Assembly (NCBI GenBank): GCA_963696405.1
Contig: CAVOJY010000008.1
Coordinates: forward strand, 24,311-88,310
Source: CAVOJY01 sp963696405
GTDB lineage: Bacteria; Chloroflexota; Limnocylindria; Limnocylindrales; CSP1-4
Reading direction: 5' to 3'
DNA: 64,000 bases
Shown: piece after piece, positions 1-7,947 of the stretch
How the letters are laid out: every line of letters starts with the position of its first letter
How positions within the stretch are numbered: the first letter of the stretch is position 1
Program-made: the position numbers and the translations under genes
The notes under the pieces: model-generated
What the model was told of the DNA's origin: nothing
Databases searched by the model: none
The model's input: only the letters and a program-made list of their open reading frames with translations

Positions 1-591
1 CAGGGCGTCGGCGTCGTGACGGCCACCGGCGGGCTCATCCTCATGGCGGTCGTTCCCGACCGCGGGCGTGGGAGATCCCGGCTCGTGAGCCGAGGGGTCG
101 TGTTTGCGCTCGTATCGATCGTCGTCTGGGCGACGATCACGATCGGGATCACCGGGCCGATCCGCCAGGTCGGCGCACTACCGGTCATGGTGGGGTCCCG
201 CATGGCGAGCACCGCGATCCTGTGGAGCATCGTGGCACTCGTCTGGGGCCGCGCCTTTGTCCGGCGGCGCGCCGCAGACCAGAGCGCGGGGAATCCGGCC
301 GGGCTTCCAGTCGACCCGACCCACCAGCCGGGCGGCGGCCCGGCCTTCCCGCGCGACCGCGCCGTCATCGGGCTCATCGCGCTCATGGGCGTGCTGGATG
401 CCGCCGGGTTTGCCGCGGTCGCCTACGGGCTCGAGCGATCGGCGGCCTGGCTCGTCGCTCTGACGAGCTCACTTGGGCCGAGCGTGACGCTCCTCTTCGG
501 GATCTTCGTACTCGGGGAACGTCTACGCCGGACGCAGTGGGCCGGCCTTGTCCTGGTCTTCACCAGCCTCGTGCTGATCAGCCTGCCGTAG
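1..591 (+). CDS. EamA/DMT-family drug/metabolite transporter, C-terminal part
   Basis: The reading frame is open from the first base, and the translated start (a GLILMAV-type helix end) looks like the end of the first EamA repeat, so the true start lies upstream of the window. What remains has a poorly conserved hydrophilic loop (about residues 75-110) and then hydrophobic helices ending in LGERLRRTQWAGLVLVFTSL. That tail has the GE-R-..-QW-G-ALI shape of the last two helices of the second EamA domain. It is an inner-membrane permease for small metabolites; the substrate cannot be told. The stop is at 589-591, with no convincing T-rich terminator after it. A GTG at 16 would also be possible but would start inside the domain. 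Confidence 0.8.
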   Translation, partial: QGVGVVTATGGLILMAVVPDRGRGRSRLVSRGVVFALVSIVVWATITIGITGPIRQVGALPVMVGSRMASTAILWSIVALVWGRAFVRRRAADQSAGNPAGLPVDPTHQPGGGPAFPRDRAVIGLIALMGVLDAAGFAAVAYGLERSAAWLVALTSSLGPSVTLLFGIFVLGERLRRTQWAGLVLVFTSLVLISLP

Positions 592-612
592 CCGCCGCCC
601 CGTTCGCCGCGG

Positions 613-720
613 GCATGCCGGCCCGCCCCGTCCGTAGCCCCTGCCGTAGCCCCTGCCCCCGCCGTAGCCTCCGGCATGCCAGCCCGCCAGGATCGCCGCC
701 TCCGGCATGCCAGCCCGCCC
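613..720. repeat. Short GC-rich repeat field (GGCATGCC-containing units and a 12-bp tandem)
   Basis: Three copies of GCATGCCRGCCCGCC start near 613, 673 and 703. Between the first two, CCGTAGCCCCTG is repeated back to back at 632-643 and 644-655, with a partial third copy. No coding frame makes sense. The field sits between the transporter stop and the left end of the IS element, and may be a REP-like intergenic repeat. Confidence 0.6.
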
Positions 721-819
721 GAGCCTGCGCGAAACGCACCACCCCGACCGGGCGGCCGCCGCCCATGTTGAACCGCCCTGACTTTGTTGGAGACTCCACC
801 TGCACAAGGAGGATCTGAC

Positions 820-1161
820 ATGGACCAGGAACGGAGGCCAAGACCGGCGCCCAGGGAGTACACGCCCGAGTTTCGGGAGCGTGCGATGCGTCTCGTCAGC
901 GAGACGATCGAGGCCGAGGGGCGGTCGCAGGGCGTCATCACCCGGATCGCCCGCCAGCTTGACGTCAACCCGGCGACCCTGCACAGCTGGTTCCGCCGGG
1001 CCGGGCAGGACCTGCGTCGCCGCCCGGGCATGGCGCCGGACCTCGAGCTCCGGGTGAGCCAGCTCGAGCGCGAGAACCGGGAGCTGCGTCGGGCCAACGA
1101 GATCCTGAAAGCGGCCTCGGCTTTCTTCGCGGCGGAGCTCGACCGCCCCGAGACGAGATGA
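820..1161 (+). CDS. IS3-family transposase OrfA (helix-turn-helix)
   Basis: This 113-residue protein starts at the ATG at 820, eight bases after AAGGAGG. The N-terminal half is the transposase_8 helix-turn-helix (YTPEFRERAMRLV near residue 12, then IARQLDVNPATLHSWFR). The C-terminal half is a leucine-zipper-like coiled coil (LELRVSQLERENRELRRANEILK). It binds the terminal repeats and multimerises with the OrfB catalytic domain. Its stop overlaps the orfB start as ATGA. OrfB is in the -1 frame relative to OrfA, as needed for a fused OrfAB by programmed -1 frameshifting, although no strong slippery heptamer is obvious at the overlap. Confidence 0.93.
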   Translation: MDQERRPRPAPREYTPEFRERAMRLVSETIEAEGRSQGVITRIARQLDVNPATLHSWFRRAGQDLRRRPGMAPDLELRVSQLERENRELRRANEILKAASAFFAAELDRPETR

Positions 1162-2045
1162 CCCGCTTCATCGACGAGCACCGCGCGGTGTTCGGAGTCG
1201 AGCCGATCTGCCGGACCCTCGGGATCGCTCCGTCGTCGTACTACGCGTCCAAGGCCCGCACGCCGTCGGTCCGGGAGGTCCGCGACGCGGAGCTCGCGGC
1301 CGCCATCCGGCGCGTCCACGCCGCCAACTTCGGTGTGTACGGGGTGCGCAAGATGTGGGCCGTGCTCACCCGGGAGGGCATTGCCGTCGGCCGCGATCGG
1401 GTCGCCCGGCTCATGCGCGCCGAGGGCCTCGCCGGTGTCCGCCGGGAGCGCCGCACGACGACCACGCGACCCGGTCCAGCCCGGCCGTCGGCGGACGACC
1501 TGGTCGCTCGGGACTTCGCCGCCCCGGCACCCGACCGGCTGTGGGTCGCCGACATCACGTATGTCCCGCTCGCGCGGGGTGGCTTCTGCTACACGGCCAT
1601 GGTCACGGACGTGTTCGCCCGGCGGATCGTCGGCTGGCGGGTGGCCGGGTCGCTCGGCGCGGACCTCGCCCTCGACGCGCTCGACATGGCGCTCGCCGCC
1701 CGGGGCCGCCGGCTGCCGGGCCTCGTCCACCACTCCGACCGCGGCACCCAGTACGTCGCGGTCCGCTACACCGAACGCCTCGCTGTCGCGGGGGCCGCCC
1801 CCTCGGTCGGCGCGCGGGGCGACAGCTACGACAATGCCCTCGCCGAGTCGGTGAACGCCCTCTACAAGGCCGAGCTCATCTTCCGGCGCACGTGGAGCAC
1901 GATCAGCGAGGTCGAGCGCAGCACGGCCGCCTGGGTGGGCTGGTGGAACACCACCCGCCTCCACGGAGCCTGCGGCAACATCCCGCCGGCCGAGTTCGAG
2001 GCGGCCTACTATCGCGCCAGGACGGCCTCGTCCGAGGCTGCCTGA
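1158..2045 (+). CDS. IS3-family transposase OrfB (DDE integrase)
   Basis: This 295-residue protein starts at the ATG inside the ATGA overlap with orfA. Residues about 35-95 are the HTH_21 domain typical of OrfB (RRVHAANFGVYGVRKMWAVL). The rve integrase core follows, with a visible DD35E triad: Asp132 in VADITYV, Asp194 in HHSDRGTQY, and Glu230 in NALAESVNALYKAE. It catalyses strand transfer of the IS element. Length and motifs are full for the family, and there is no internal damage. Confidence 0.95.
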   Translation: MTRFIDEHRAVFGVEPICRTLGIAPSSYYASKARTPSVREVRDAELAAAIRRVHAANFGVYGVRKMWAVLTREGIAVGRDRVARLMRAEGLAGVRRERRTTTTRPGPARPSADDLVARDFAAPAPDRLWVADITYVPLARGGFCYTAMVTDVFARRIVGWRVAGSLGADLALDALDMALAARGRRLPGLVHHSDRGTQYVAVRYTERLAVAGAAPSVGARGDSYDNALAESVNALYKAELIFRRTWSTISEVERSTAAWVGWWNTTRLHGACGNIPPAEFEAAYYRARTASSEAA

Positions 2046-2091
2046 ACTCTGCAACCGAGTCTCCACGAAACCCAGGGCGAACCAGTCGCGC

Positions 2092-2223
2092 CCTTGCCCC
2101 ACGCGCAACAAACCGGCACAAGGCGGAGGACCGGCGCCGCCGTTGGTCAAGTCCGTGCGCGCTGGGCACGATCGAGACCTGCCGGGGCCTTCACGGCGTC
2201 GCGGTCATGCGCGTGGGGCAAGG
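2092..2223. repeat. Perfect 16-bp inverted repeat flanking a 100-bp core
   Basis: CCTTGCCCCACGCGCA at 2092-2107 is exactly complementary to TGCGCGTGGGGCAAGG at 2208-2223. The unit starts eight bases beyond the right end of the IS element. The core has no plausible gene. It could be a tiny non-autonomous element or the two arms of an RNA hairpin; the rest of 2085-2345 shows nothing else. Confidence 0.6.
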
Positions 2224-2345
2224 AGCCTACCTGGCAACCTCGACCAGGAAACCCGCATGGTCGGACGCCCACTGCCGGGTTGCGGCGGATCCCGTGCCGC
2301 ATTGACGAAGGGTCCCGCGCCGCGAGGCGGTCCTTCCTGCGTCGC

Positions 2346-2858
2346 TCAGCCCCCAGAGGGTCCGGGGTGCAGGCACTGCGGCTCGAGCGTGGGATCCAGG
2401 CGGTACGGCCCGTGGATAGGGTCGCCACGGGTGAAGCGACCACCAAGGACGATTGCCTCGATACGCAGGCTCGCCGCCTCGCGTGGCGCCAGCGCGGCAG
2501 GATCGGCCGACCAGATGGCGAGATCGGCCAGCTCGCCGATCTGGAGGCAGCGGACGGGGTCGGTCGGGGCAAGCCGCCGGAGACTTGCCAGGATGGCCTC
2601 AACGCCTGTCGTGTCCGCCATGCCCACCGCCTCGCGCAGGCTTCGCTCGACGGTATCCGGGCGGTCCGGTACGGGCGTGATCAATCGCCCGGGCAGGGCA
2701 ATGAAGCGCGAGTCACCCCGCGAGATGGCGCGCACCGTCGCGGTGTCGTCGACCGCCAGGAGCGTGTCGGCCGCCCACGCCAGCGCCGTCGCCCGCGGGC
2801 ACGCCTCGTCTCCGGTGAGCACCACGGCGTCGTACAGGATCGTGTACTCGTGGGTCAC
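2346..2858 (-). pseudogene. Amidohydrolase remnant: ends joined, catalytic barrel missing
   Basis: The frame reads 170 residues from a GTG at 2858. The first 60 residues (YDAVVLTGDEACPRATALAW...ALPGRLITP) match the start of the composite beta-domain of YtcJ/imidazolonepropionase-like amidohydrolases. The last 60 (QIGELADLAIWSADPAALAPREAASLRIEAIVLGGRF) match its C-terminal half. The roughly 350-residue metal-binding TIM barrel, with its HxH, lysine, histidine and aspartate ligands, is absent. The joint is bridged by about 40 residues resembling part of the late barrel. This looks like a large in-frame internal deletion. A functional, barrel-free small protein is the less likely alternative. 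Confidence 0.6.
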
Positions 2859-2977
2859 CGCGTCGTCACCGCCGCCCTCACTACGTCGATCGTGCTACAA
2901 AGGCCGCTCCGGAGCGGGCCAGCATACCAGCGGGCCCGCAGACCATCCGCGGCGGCCGTCGCCACGTACGACCAGGT

Positions 2978-3777
2978 ATGTCAACCATGAATCCGTCGCC
3001 GCCGAGCCGGTTGCCGGCCCTCTATCTTGGGCACGGCGCTCCCCTTCTTCTCGACGATCCACTCTGGCCGAGTGAGCTGGCCGCGTGGGCCCAGGCGCTG
3101 CCCCGCCCGTCTTCGATCCTGATCGTCAGCGCCCACTGGCAGTCAGCTCCGATGGCGCTCGGGGCCACCACCCGTGTCCCGCTCGTCTACGACTTTTACG
3201 GGTTCCCACGGCACTACTACGACTTCACGTACAACGCCCCGGGCGCCCCGAGCTCGCCGCCAGGGTGAAGGCCCTGTTGCCGGCAACCGAACCCGTGACG
3301 GACCGCCCAACGCGCGGGCTCGATCACGGGGCCTGGGTGCCGCTCCTCGTCATGTACCCCGAGGCCGACGTCCCGGTCCTCCAGGTGTCGATGCCCGACC
3401 TCGATCCCGAGCACCTGTTCGTTGTCGGGCAGCGGCTGGCGCCGCTCCGGGACGAGGGCGTCCTCATCGTCGGCAGCGGGTTCATGACCCACGGGCTCCC
3501 TTACATCCACGAGTACTTCACCGGCAAGCCGGGTGCGCCCGAGTGGTCGGTCGAGTTCGACCGCTGGGCCGCCGAGGTGCTCGAGCGCCGCGACCTCGAT
3601 GCCCTGTTCGATTTCCGGAACCGCGCCCCGGGGATGCCCTACGCGCACCCGACGGTCGAGCATTTCGCCCCGCTGTTCGTCACCCTGGGCGCGGCAACCA
3701 CCCCGGACGAGGCCCCCACCTTCACCATCGACGGCTACTGGCTCGGTCTCTCCAAGCGGTCCTTCGAAGTCCGCTGA
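2978..3777 (+). pseudogene. DODA/LigB-type extradiol dioxygenase, one frameshift
   Basis: The two parts read as a single 266-residue class III extradiol ring-cleavage dioxygenase of the YgiD/DODA kind. The first frame (from 2978) gives LYLGHGAP and ILIVSAHWQS, carrying the two N-terminal iron-ligand histidines. The second frame, to 3777, gives LDHGAWVPLLVMYPEADVPVLQVS and GFMTHGL with the remaining conserved His and Glu environment. The frame changes by -1 near 3249-3253, in a run of C after GGCG, where restoring one C gives a continuous ...APGAPELAARVK. The lesion sits in a homopolymer, so a sequencing deletion is as likely as a real mutation. The substrate is unknown. Confidence 0.8.
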
Positions 3778-3796
3778 CCGCTGCGGGTAGACGAAG

Positions 3797-4345
3797 ATGG
3801 CAACCGCGGCGAACGAAGCCAGGGAGATCGTTCTGAGCATGCACGACCTTCGCGAGGTCACCAGTTACGCTGCTGAGAGCGCGCAGGAAGTGCTGGAGAT
3901 CTTCGAGAGAGCACACCCGGCCGACTCCCGCCCTCGCGACGCGATCGATGCCGCATGGACGTTCGCTCGAGGCGGCGAACGCGGGAAGACACTGCGCGAT
4001 ACCGCGTGGGCGGCGCACAAGGCGGCCCGAGACGCAGACCCCGCGGCAGCGGGCCATGCGGCGCGAGCGGCGATGTGCGCGGCATCCGCGGCGTACTTGC
4101 ATCCACTGGCCGACGCTCACCAGGTGAAGCACATTCTGGGGGCAGCGGCCCACGCGGCGAGAGCGGCCGAACTTCTGGCCGGCGATGATCGAGAGGTCGG
4201 TGCTGATCACATTGACCAAGCTCGCCGGCGCGCGACACCGATCGTCGTTGACGTGCTCACCCGCTACCCCGCGGCACCACTTGGTGGAGGGCGCGTCGGT
4301 GAGCTGCTTCGCGATCTGGATGAGGCCCTCCGCGGCCGTTTCTGA
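3797..4345 (+). CDS. Imm5-like putative immunity protein
   Basis: This 182-residue, all-helical, alanine-rich soluble protein follows the dioxygenase remnant by 19 bases. The layout (LREVTSYAAESAQEVLEIFE, then PRDAIDAAWTFARGG, then repeated AAHAAR-type helices and HVKHILGAAAHAARAAE) is that of the Imm5-like family annotated as putative immunity proteins of polymorphic toxin systems. No toxin, secretion marker or Rhs/LXG gene lies nearby, so the protein is an orphan here. Such orphans are common in soil bacteria. The family assignment is from memory of the pattern, and the function in this organism is inferred only. Confidence 0.7.
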   Translation: MATAANEAREIVLSMHDLREVTSYAAESAQEVLEIFERAHPADSRPRDAIDAAWTFARGGERGKTLRDTAWAAHKAARDADPAAAGHAARAAMCAASAAYLHPLADAHQVKHILGAAAHAARAAELLAGDDREVGADHIDQARRRATPIVVDVLTRYPAAPLGGGRVGELLRDLDEALRGRF

Positions 4346-4389
4346 AGGCCGTGTTGTCCCGGCGGGCGTTCATGATCACGCCTGAATGT

Positions 4390-4464
4390 TGGTGAGCCGG
4401 GTGGGATTCGAACCCACGACACGAGGATTAAAAGTCCCCTGCTCTGCCACTGAGCTACCGGCCC
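4390..4464 (-). tRNA. tRNA-Lys (anticodon TTT)
   Basis: On the minus strand a full cloverleaf reads from 4464 to 4390. The acceptor arms GGGCCGG and CCGGCTC pair, with one G-U. The D arm is TAGCTCAGTGG-like, the anticodon loop is CTTTTAA giving anticodon TTT, and the T arm is GTGGGTTCGAATCCCAC. The discriminator is A, and the terminal CCA is encoded in the DNA. Confidence 0.95.
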
Positions 4465-4559
4465 GTGGGTGAACGATAGCGGCGGAGGCGTCGGCGCGCC
4501 ATGGCCGGAGGGCACGGGCGGCGCCGGTGCTCTTTGCCCGAGGGCCGACCGGTACCGGC

Positions 4560-4565
4560 TATCCT
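4560..4565 (+). promoter_or_regulatory. -10-like hexamer for a leaderless start
   Basis: TATCCT ends seven bases before the GTG at 4573. There is no Shine-Dalgarno sequence upstream of the gene, so transcription would begin at or next to the start codon. One of about ten similar cases in the window. Confidence 0.45.
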
Positions 4566-4572
4566 TGCCCTC

Positions 4573-5100
4573 GTGTCAGCCATGGATGAGCCTGTCCTCG
4601 GTCCCGATTTCGCGGGGCGGCTCGATATCGGGACGGAGGAGGCGGTGCCCGCGGATGCTGCCGAGACGATCCGCCGGCTGGTGAGAAGCCAGTCGTTCGG
4701 CGTGCTGTGCACCCAGGGCGGTGGCCAGCCCTACGGCTCGGTCGTGGCGTTCGCGTTCCATGACGACCTGACGGCCTTCTTCTTCGCCACGCCGAAGGCC
4801 TCGAGGAAGTACCGCCTGCTCACCGAGTGTGACCACGTGGCCCTGGTTGTGGACAGCAGGAGCGCGTTCCCGGGCCAGCTGATGAACGTCGAGGCGATCA
4901 CCGTGACCGGCCGGGCCCGCGAGATGTCGCCCGGCGCGGTCCTCGACGGGTGGGCTGCGCTCCTGATCGCACGCCACCCGTACCTCCGCACGTTCGTGGA
5001 TGCCCCCTCCACCGCCCTGTTCCGGGTGGATGTCGTCCGCTTCTTCCACGTGACCCGCTTCCAGGAGGTCTGGCAGTGGATCCCGACAGAAGCTGGGTAG
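4573..5100 (+). CDS. Pyridoxamine 5'-phosphate oxidase-like (PPOX) flavin/heme-binding protein
   Basis: About 175 residues from the GTG at 4573 (VSAMDEP); the ATG at 4582 is an alternative. The split-barrel fold is visible: IRRLVRSQSFGVLCTQGGGQPYGSVVAFAF is the first beta-hairpin pair, then FFFATPKASRKYRLLTECDHVALVVD with the usual K-x-x-N/R phosphate-contacting segment, and VEAITVTGRAREM. These are features of PPOX-class proteins that bind FMN, F420 or heme. The C-terminal FRVDVVRFFHVTRFQEVWQW is also typical. The gene overlaps the next one by 25 bases and supplies its ribosome-binding site, so the two are co-transcribed and perhaps translationally coupled. Confidence 0.8.
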   Translation: MSAMDEPVLGPDFAGRLDIGTEEAVPADAAETIRRLVRSQSFGVLCTQGGGQPYGSVVAFAFHDDLTAFFFATPKASRKYRLLTECDHVALVVDSRSAFPGQLMNVEAITVTGRAREMSPGAVLDGWAALLIARHPYLRTFVDAPSTALFRVDVVRFFHVTRFQEVWQWIPTEAG

Positions 5101-7466
5101 TCGCTCTCGCGGAGGGCGCCGACTGCGAAGACCGGCTGGTCGGGGGCAAGGCGGCGAAGCTGGCGCAGCTGGCACGGGCCGGGTTCCGGGTGCCGCCGGG
5201 GTTCCTGATCACGGCGCTGGCCTACGAGACGTTCGTGAAGGAGGCTGGCCTGGACCGGGCCGTCCGCATGGAGCTCGGACGCAAGCCGCTCGAGTCGATG
5301 CGCTGGGAGGAGCTGTGGGACGCGGCGCTGCGGATCCGCTCGGCGTTCCTCGCGGCGCCCATCCCACCTGCCGTCGGCGAGGCCATTCGGGCGGCGGTGC
5401 GCGGGCTGGGCCCGGACCGGCCGCTCGCCGTTCGCTCGTCAGCACCGGGCGAGGATTCCGCGCAGCGCTCCTTCGCCGGGCTGCACGAGTCGGTCGTGGG
5501 TGTCGTCGGGCCCGAGGCGGTCCTCGACGCGGTGCAGGTCGTATGGGCGTCGCTCTGGTCGGATGCGGCGCTCCTCTACCGCCAGGAGCTGGGACTTGAT
5601 CCGGGCCAGAGCCGCATGGCCGTCGTGGTGCAGGCGTTCGTGGACGAGGACCGGTCGGGAGTGGCGTTCGGCCGCGATCCCCGGGAGCCGGCACTGGACC
5701 ACGCGATCATCGAGGCGGTCACCGGCCCCTGTGGCGACCTGGTGGACGGGGCCGTTGATCCCGATCGCTGGGTCCTCGATCGAACGACCGGCGAGGTGCT
5801 GTCGTGGCGCCCGGGGGAGCGGGACGAGGGAGCAGGGGAGATCGACCGCGCCGATGGCGGGGGCGAGCCCGATGAACGAGGTGCGCCCATTCTCGACCCC
5901 GGGGACCTGGGCGAGGTGCTGGGAACGGTGCTCCGCATCGAGTCGCTCTTCGGCTGGCCTCCCGATACCGAGTGGACCGGGCGACGGGACCGTCTGACGG
6001 TGCTCCAGGCGCGGCCGATCACGACCGGGGTCCCCGCGGCCGACGACCCGCGGTCGTGGTACCTGTCGCTGCGCCCGGGGATGCGGCGCCTGGCGGCACT
6101 TGCGCGCCGCGTGGCCGACGAACTGATCCCGGAGCTGGAGGGGCTGGGGGCACGGTTCGCATCAGAGCCGATCGAGACGCTCGACGACGGCGCGCTGGCC
6201 GCGGCGATCGCGGAGCGCGCCGCGGCGCTGGAGCACTGGCGCAGGATCTACCACGACGACTTCATCCCGTTCGCCCACGGAGCCCGCCAGCTCGGGACCT
6301 ACTACAACGACGCTGTCCGCCCCGCGGACCCCTACGAGTTCGTGGGGCTCCTCCGCGGCGAGCGGATGGTGGCCGTCTCGCGCAACCGGGCGCTTGAGCA
6401 CCTGGCCGGCCGAGCGCGCGAGGATGCGGACCTGCGGGCAGCACTGCAGGACGTGCACGACGCGGCCGGCGGGGATGGCACAGCCCCCGGCAACCAGCCG
6501 TTCGACTGGCGGGCATCGCTGCGCGCCCGCCTCGGGGTCGATCGCTCGCGGGAGGTGATCCCCGAGCTGGAGGCCCTGCTCGAGGGCTTCATGGACGTCG
6601 CCTACAACCAGGAACGGCTCTCGGACCGGCCGGGGCTCGTGTTCGGGACCATCCTGGAGCTGGCGGCCGTGTCCACGGCGTCGGGGGGTGGCGAGGCGGG
6701 CGGGAACGGCGCCGCTGTCTCCGCGCTCGAGCGCAGGCTGTTCGAGGCCGTGGGGGCCGACCGCCGGGAGGAAGCGCGGGAGGTCCTCGAGATCGGGCGC
6801 CTGAGCTGGCGGCTCCGCGACGACGACAACCTCCTGGTCGGCAGGATCGAGAGCCAGCTCCTCCGGGCGATCCAGCTCGGGGTCGAACGCCTGCGGAACG
6901 CGGGGCGGCTGGGTGACGGCGGGCACATCCCGGAGGGCGCCGCCGTCGCCGTCGCCGAGGCGCTGCTCGACGCCCGGGGCGGGCCCGTCGAACTCCCCGC
7001 CGCGGTCGGGAAGGAGCCGGTCGCGAATGCCGGACCGGGCGCCCGGACCGGGTCTGCCGCGCCCACCGGGCCCCGCGAGTCCCCACGACAGATGGTGGGG
7101 CAGCCTGCCTCCCCGGGCATCGCCACGGGCCTGGTCCGCGTCGTCCGCGGCACGGACGATCTCGGTCGGTTCCGGGCCGGCGAGGTGCTGGTCTGCGACG
7201 CTATCCAGCCGACCATGAGCCACCTCGTCCCCCTGGCCGCTGCCATCGTCGAACGCCGCGGCGGCATGCTCATCCACGGCGCCATCATCGCCCGCGAGCT
7301 CGGCATCCCCTGCGTCAACGGCGTCTCCCACGCGGCCGAGCGACTCGAAGGCGGCCAGATCGTCACTGTCGACGGCTACCTGGGGATCGTCACCGTCGGA
7401 GCGCCTGAGTTCGACCTGGAGCTGTCCCCAGTGCCCGGCGGCGAGGCCCGCGGCCGCGTCCCATAG
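5076..7466 (+). CDS. PEP-utilising ATP-grasp phosphotransferase (rifampicin phosphotransferase/PEP synthase-like)
   Basis: 796 residues from the GTG at 5076, chosen because AGGAGG sits eight bases upstream inside the PPOX gene. Residues about 15-325 are the PEP synthase/PPDK ATP-binding domain (VGGKAAKLAQLARAGFRVPPGF, LAVRSSAPGEDS, then LTVLQARPIT at its end). A variable middle domain follows. Residues about 700-780 are the swivelling PEP-utiliser domain, with the phospho-accepting His734 in GGMLIHGAIIARELGIP. The C-terminal pyruvate/PEP TIM barrel of true PEP synthase is missing. ATP-grasp + middle + His domain is the rifampicin phosphotransferase layout, so a phosphotransferase acting on a hydrophobic small molecule is the better guess. 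The acceptor is unknown. Confidence 0.8.
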   Translation: MDPDRSWVVALAEGADCEDRLVGGKAAKLAQLARAGFRVPPGFLITALAYETFVKEAGLDRAVRMELGRKPLESMRWEELWDAALRIRSAFLAAPIPPAVGEAIRAAVRGLGPDRPLAVRSSAPGEDSAQRSFAGLHESVVGVVGPEAVLDAVQVVWASLWSDAALLYRQELGLDPGQSRMAVVVQAFVDEDRSGVAFGRDPREPALDHAIIEAVTGPCGDLVDGAVDPDRWVLDRTTGEVLSWRPGERDEGAGEIDRADGGGEPDERGAPILDPGDLGEVLGTVLRIESLFGWPPDTEWTGRRDRLTVLQARPITTGVPAADDPRSWYLSLRPGMRRLAALARRVADELIPELEGLGARFASEPIETLDDGALAAAIAERAAALEHWRRIYHDDFIPFAHGARQLGTYYNDAVRPADPYEFVGLLRGERMVAVSRNRALEHLAGRAREDADLRAALQDVHDAAGGDGTAPGNQPFDWRASLRARLGVDRSREVIPELEALLEGFMDVAYNQERLSDRPGLVFGTILELAAVSTASGGGEAGGNGAAVSALERRLFEAVGADRREEAREVLEIGRLSWRLRDDDNLLVGRIESQLLRAIQLGVERLRNAGRLGDGGHIPEGAAVAVAEALLDARGGPVELPAAVGKEPVANAGPGARTGSAAPTGPRESPRQMVGQPASPGIATGLVRVVRGTDDLGRFRAGEVLVCDAIQPTMSHLVPLAAAIVERRGGMLIHGAIIARELGIPCVNGVSHAAERLEGGQIVTVDGYLGIVTVGAPEFDLELSPVPGGEARGRVP

Positions 7467-7598
7467 GTCGCCTGCGGGGCACAGAGAACGTCGCGTGATG
7501 CCGACGCCGACCCCACCGCCCACGGTGCGCGCTGAGCCTGGTCGGACCGACTCGAGGACGAACCAGGCCACCTTCCTGGCCGCCTGCGCCGCCTTGTT

Positions 7599-7760
7599 GA
7601 GGTCGTCGAATTCGAGGACCTCGGTGGCCGAACGAGGATCGCCAGCCGGGGCCGGTTCGAATCGGCCGATCAGCTCCAGACGGTGCTCGACATGGGCGTT
7701 GTCCCGGGCATGAGCGAGACCTGGGATCGCCTGGATGAGCTGCTCGCCCGCGCCGGGTAG
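7599..7760 (+). pseudogene. C-terminal remnant of an AHSA1/SRPBCC-type START-like protein
   Basis: A 53-codon stretch in one frame reads EVVEFEDLGGRTRIASRGRF and then ESADQLQTVLDMGVVPGMS, ending ETWDRLDELLARAG and TAG at 7758. This is the usual final strand and long C-terminal helix of activator-of-Hsp90-ATPase-like SRPBCC proteins. No start codon or N-terminal portion can be followed upstream in any frame. The remaining parts of 7467-7598 and 7761-7947 show no gene. Confidence 0.5.
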
Positions 7761-7947
7761 ATCGTCAACCCCGCCCTGCCTGCATCTGCGCGAACCCCAA
7801 GCGAGGACCCCAGGGGATGGCCCCTCAGGTTCCTTCGCCGATGCGGTGTACACTCGCCGGCCGACTCGCGAGTCCGGGTCGGCGATCGCGGTCCGAGCGT
7901 GCTCCGCCGCGGTCCAGCGCACCGGTCGGAGACAGGGAGAACGAAGG

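Larger units (their letters stand above)
769..2084 (+). mobile_element. IS3-family insertion sequence, apparently complete
   Basis: The element is about 1.32 kb with two consecutive transposase frames. Its ends are imperfect inverted repeats: 769-796 on the left and 2057-2084 on the right match at about 22 of 28 positions, including CGCCCTG and TGGAGACTC, and begin TG/end CA as usual for IS3 elements. No obvious 3-4 bp target duplication flanks these ends (ATGT left, GTCG right), so the ends may be off by a base or the duplication may have decayed. A strong ribosome-binding site, AAGGAGG, precedes orfA. Both frames and all catalytic residues are intact, so the copy may be active. Confidence 0.88.

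Noticed and set aside
423..2150. Long open frame (575 codons) on the minus strand across the IS element
   Set aside because: It is antisense to orfA/orfB, whose HTH and DD35E motifs are certain. Its arginine/glycine-rich translation matches no domain, as expected in very GC-rich DNA.
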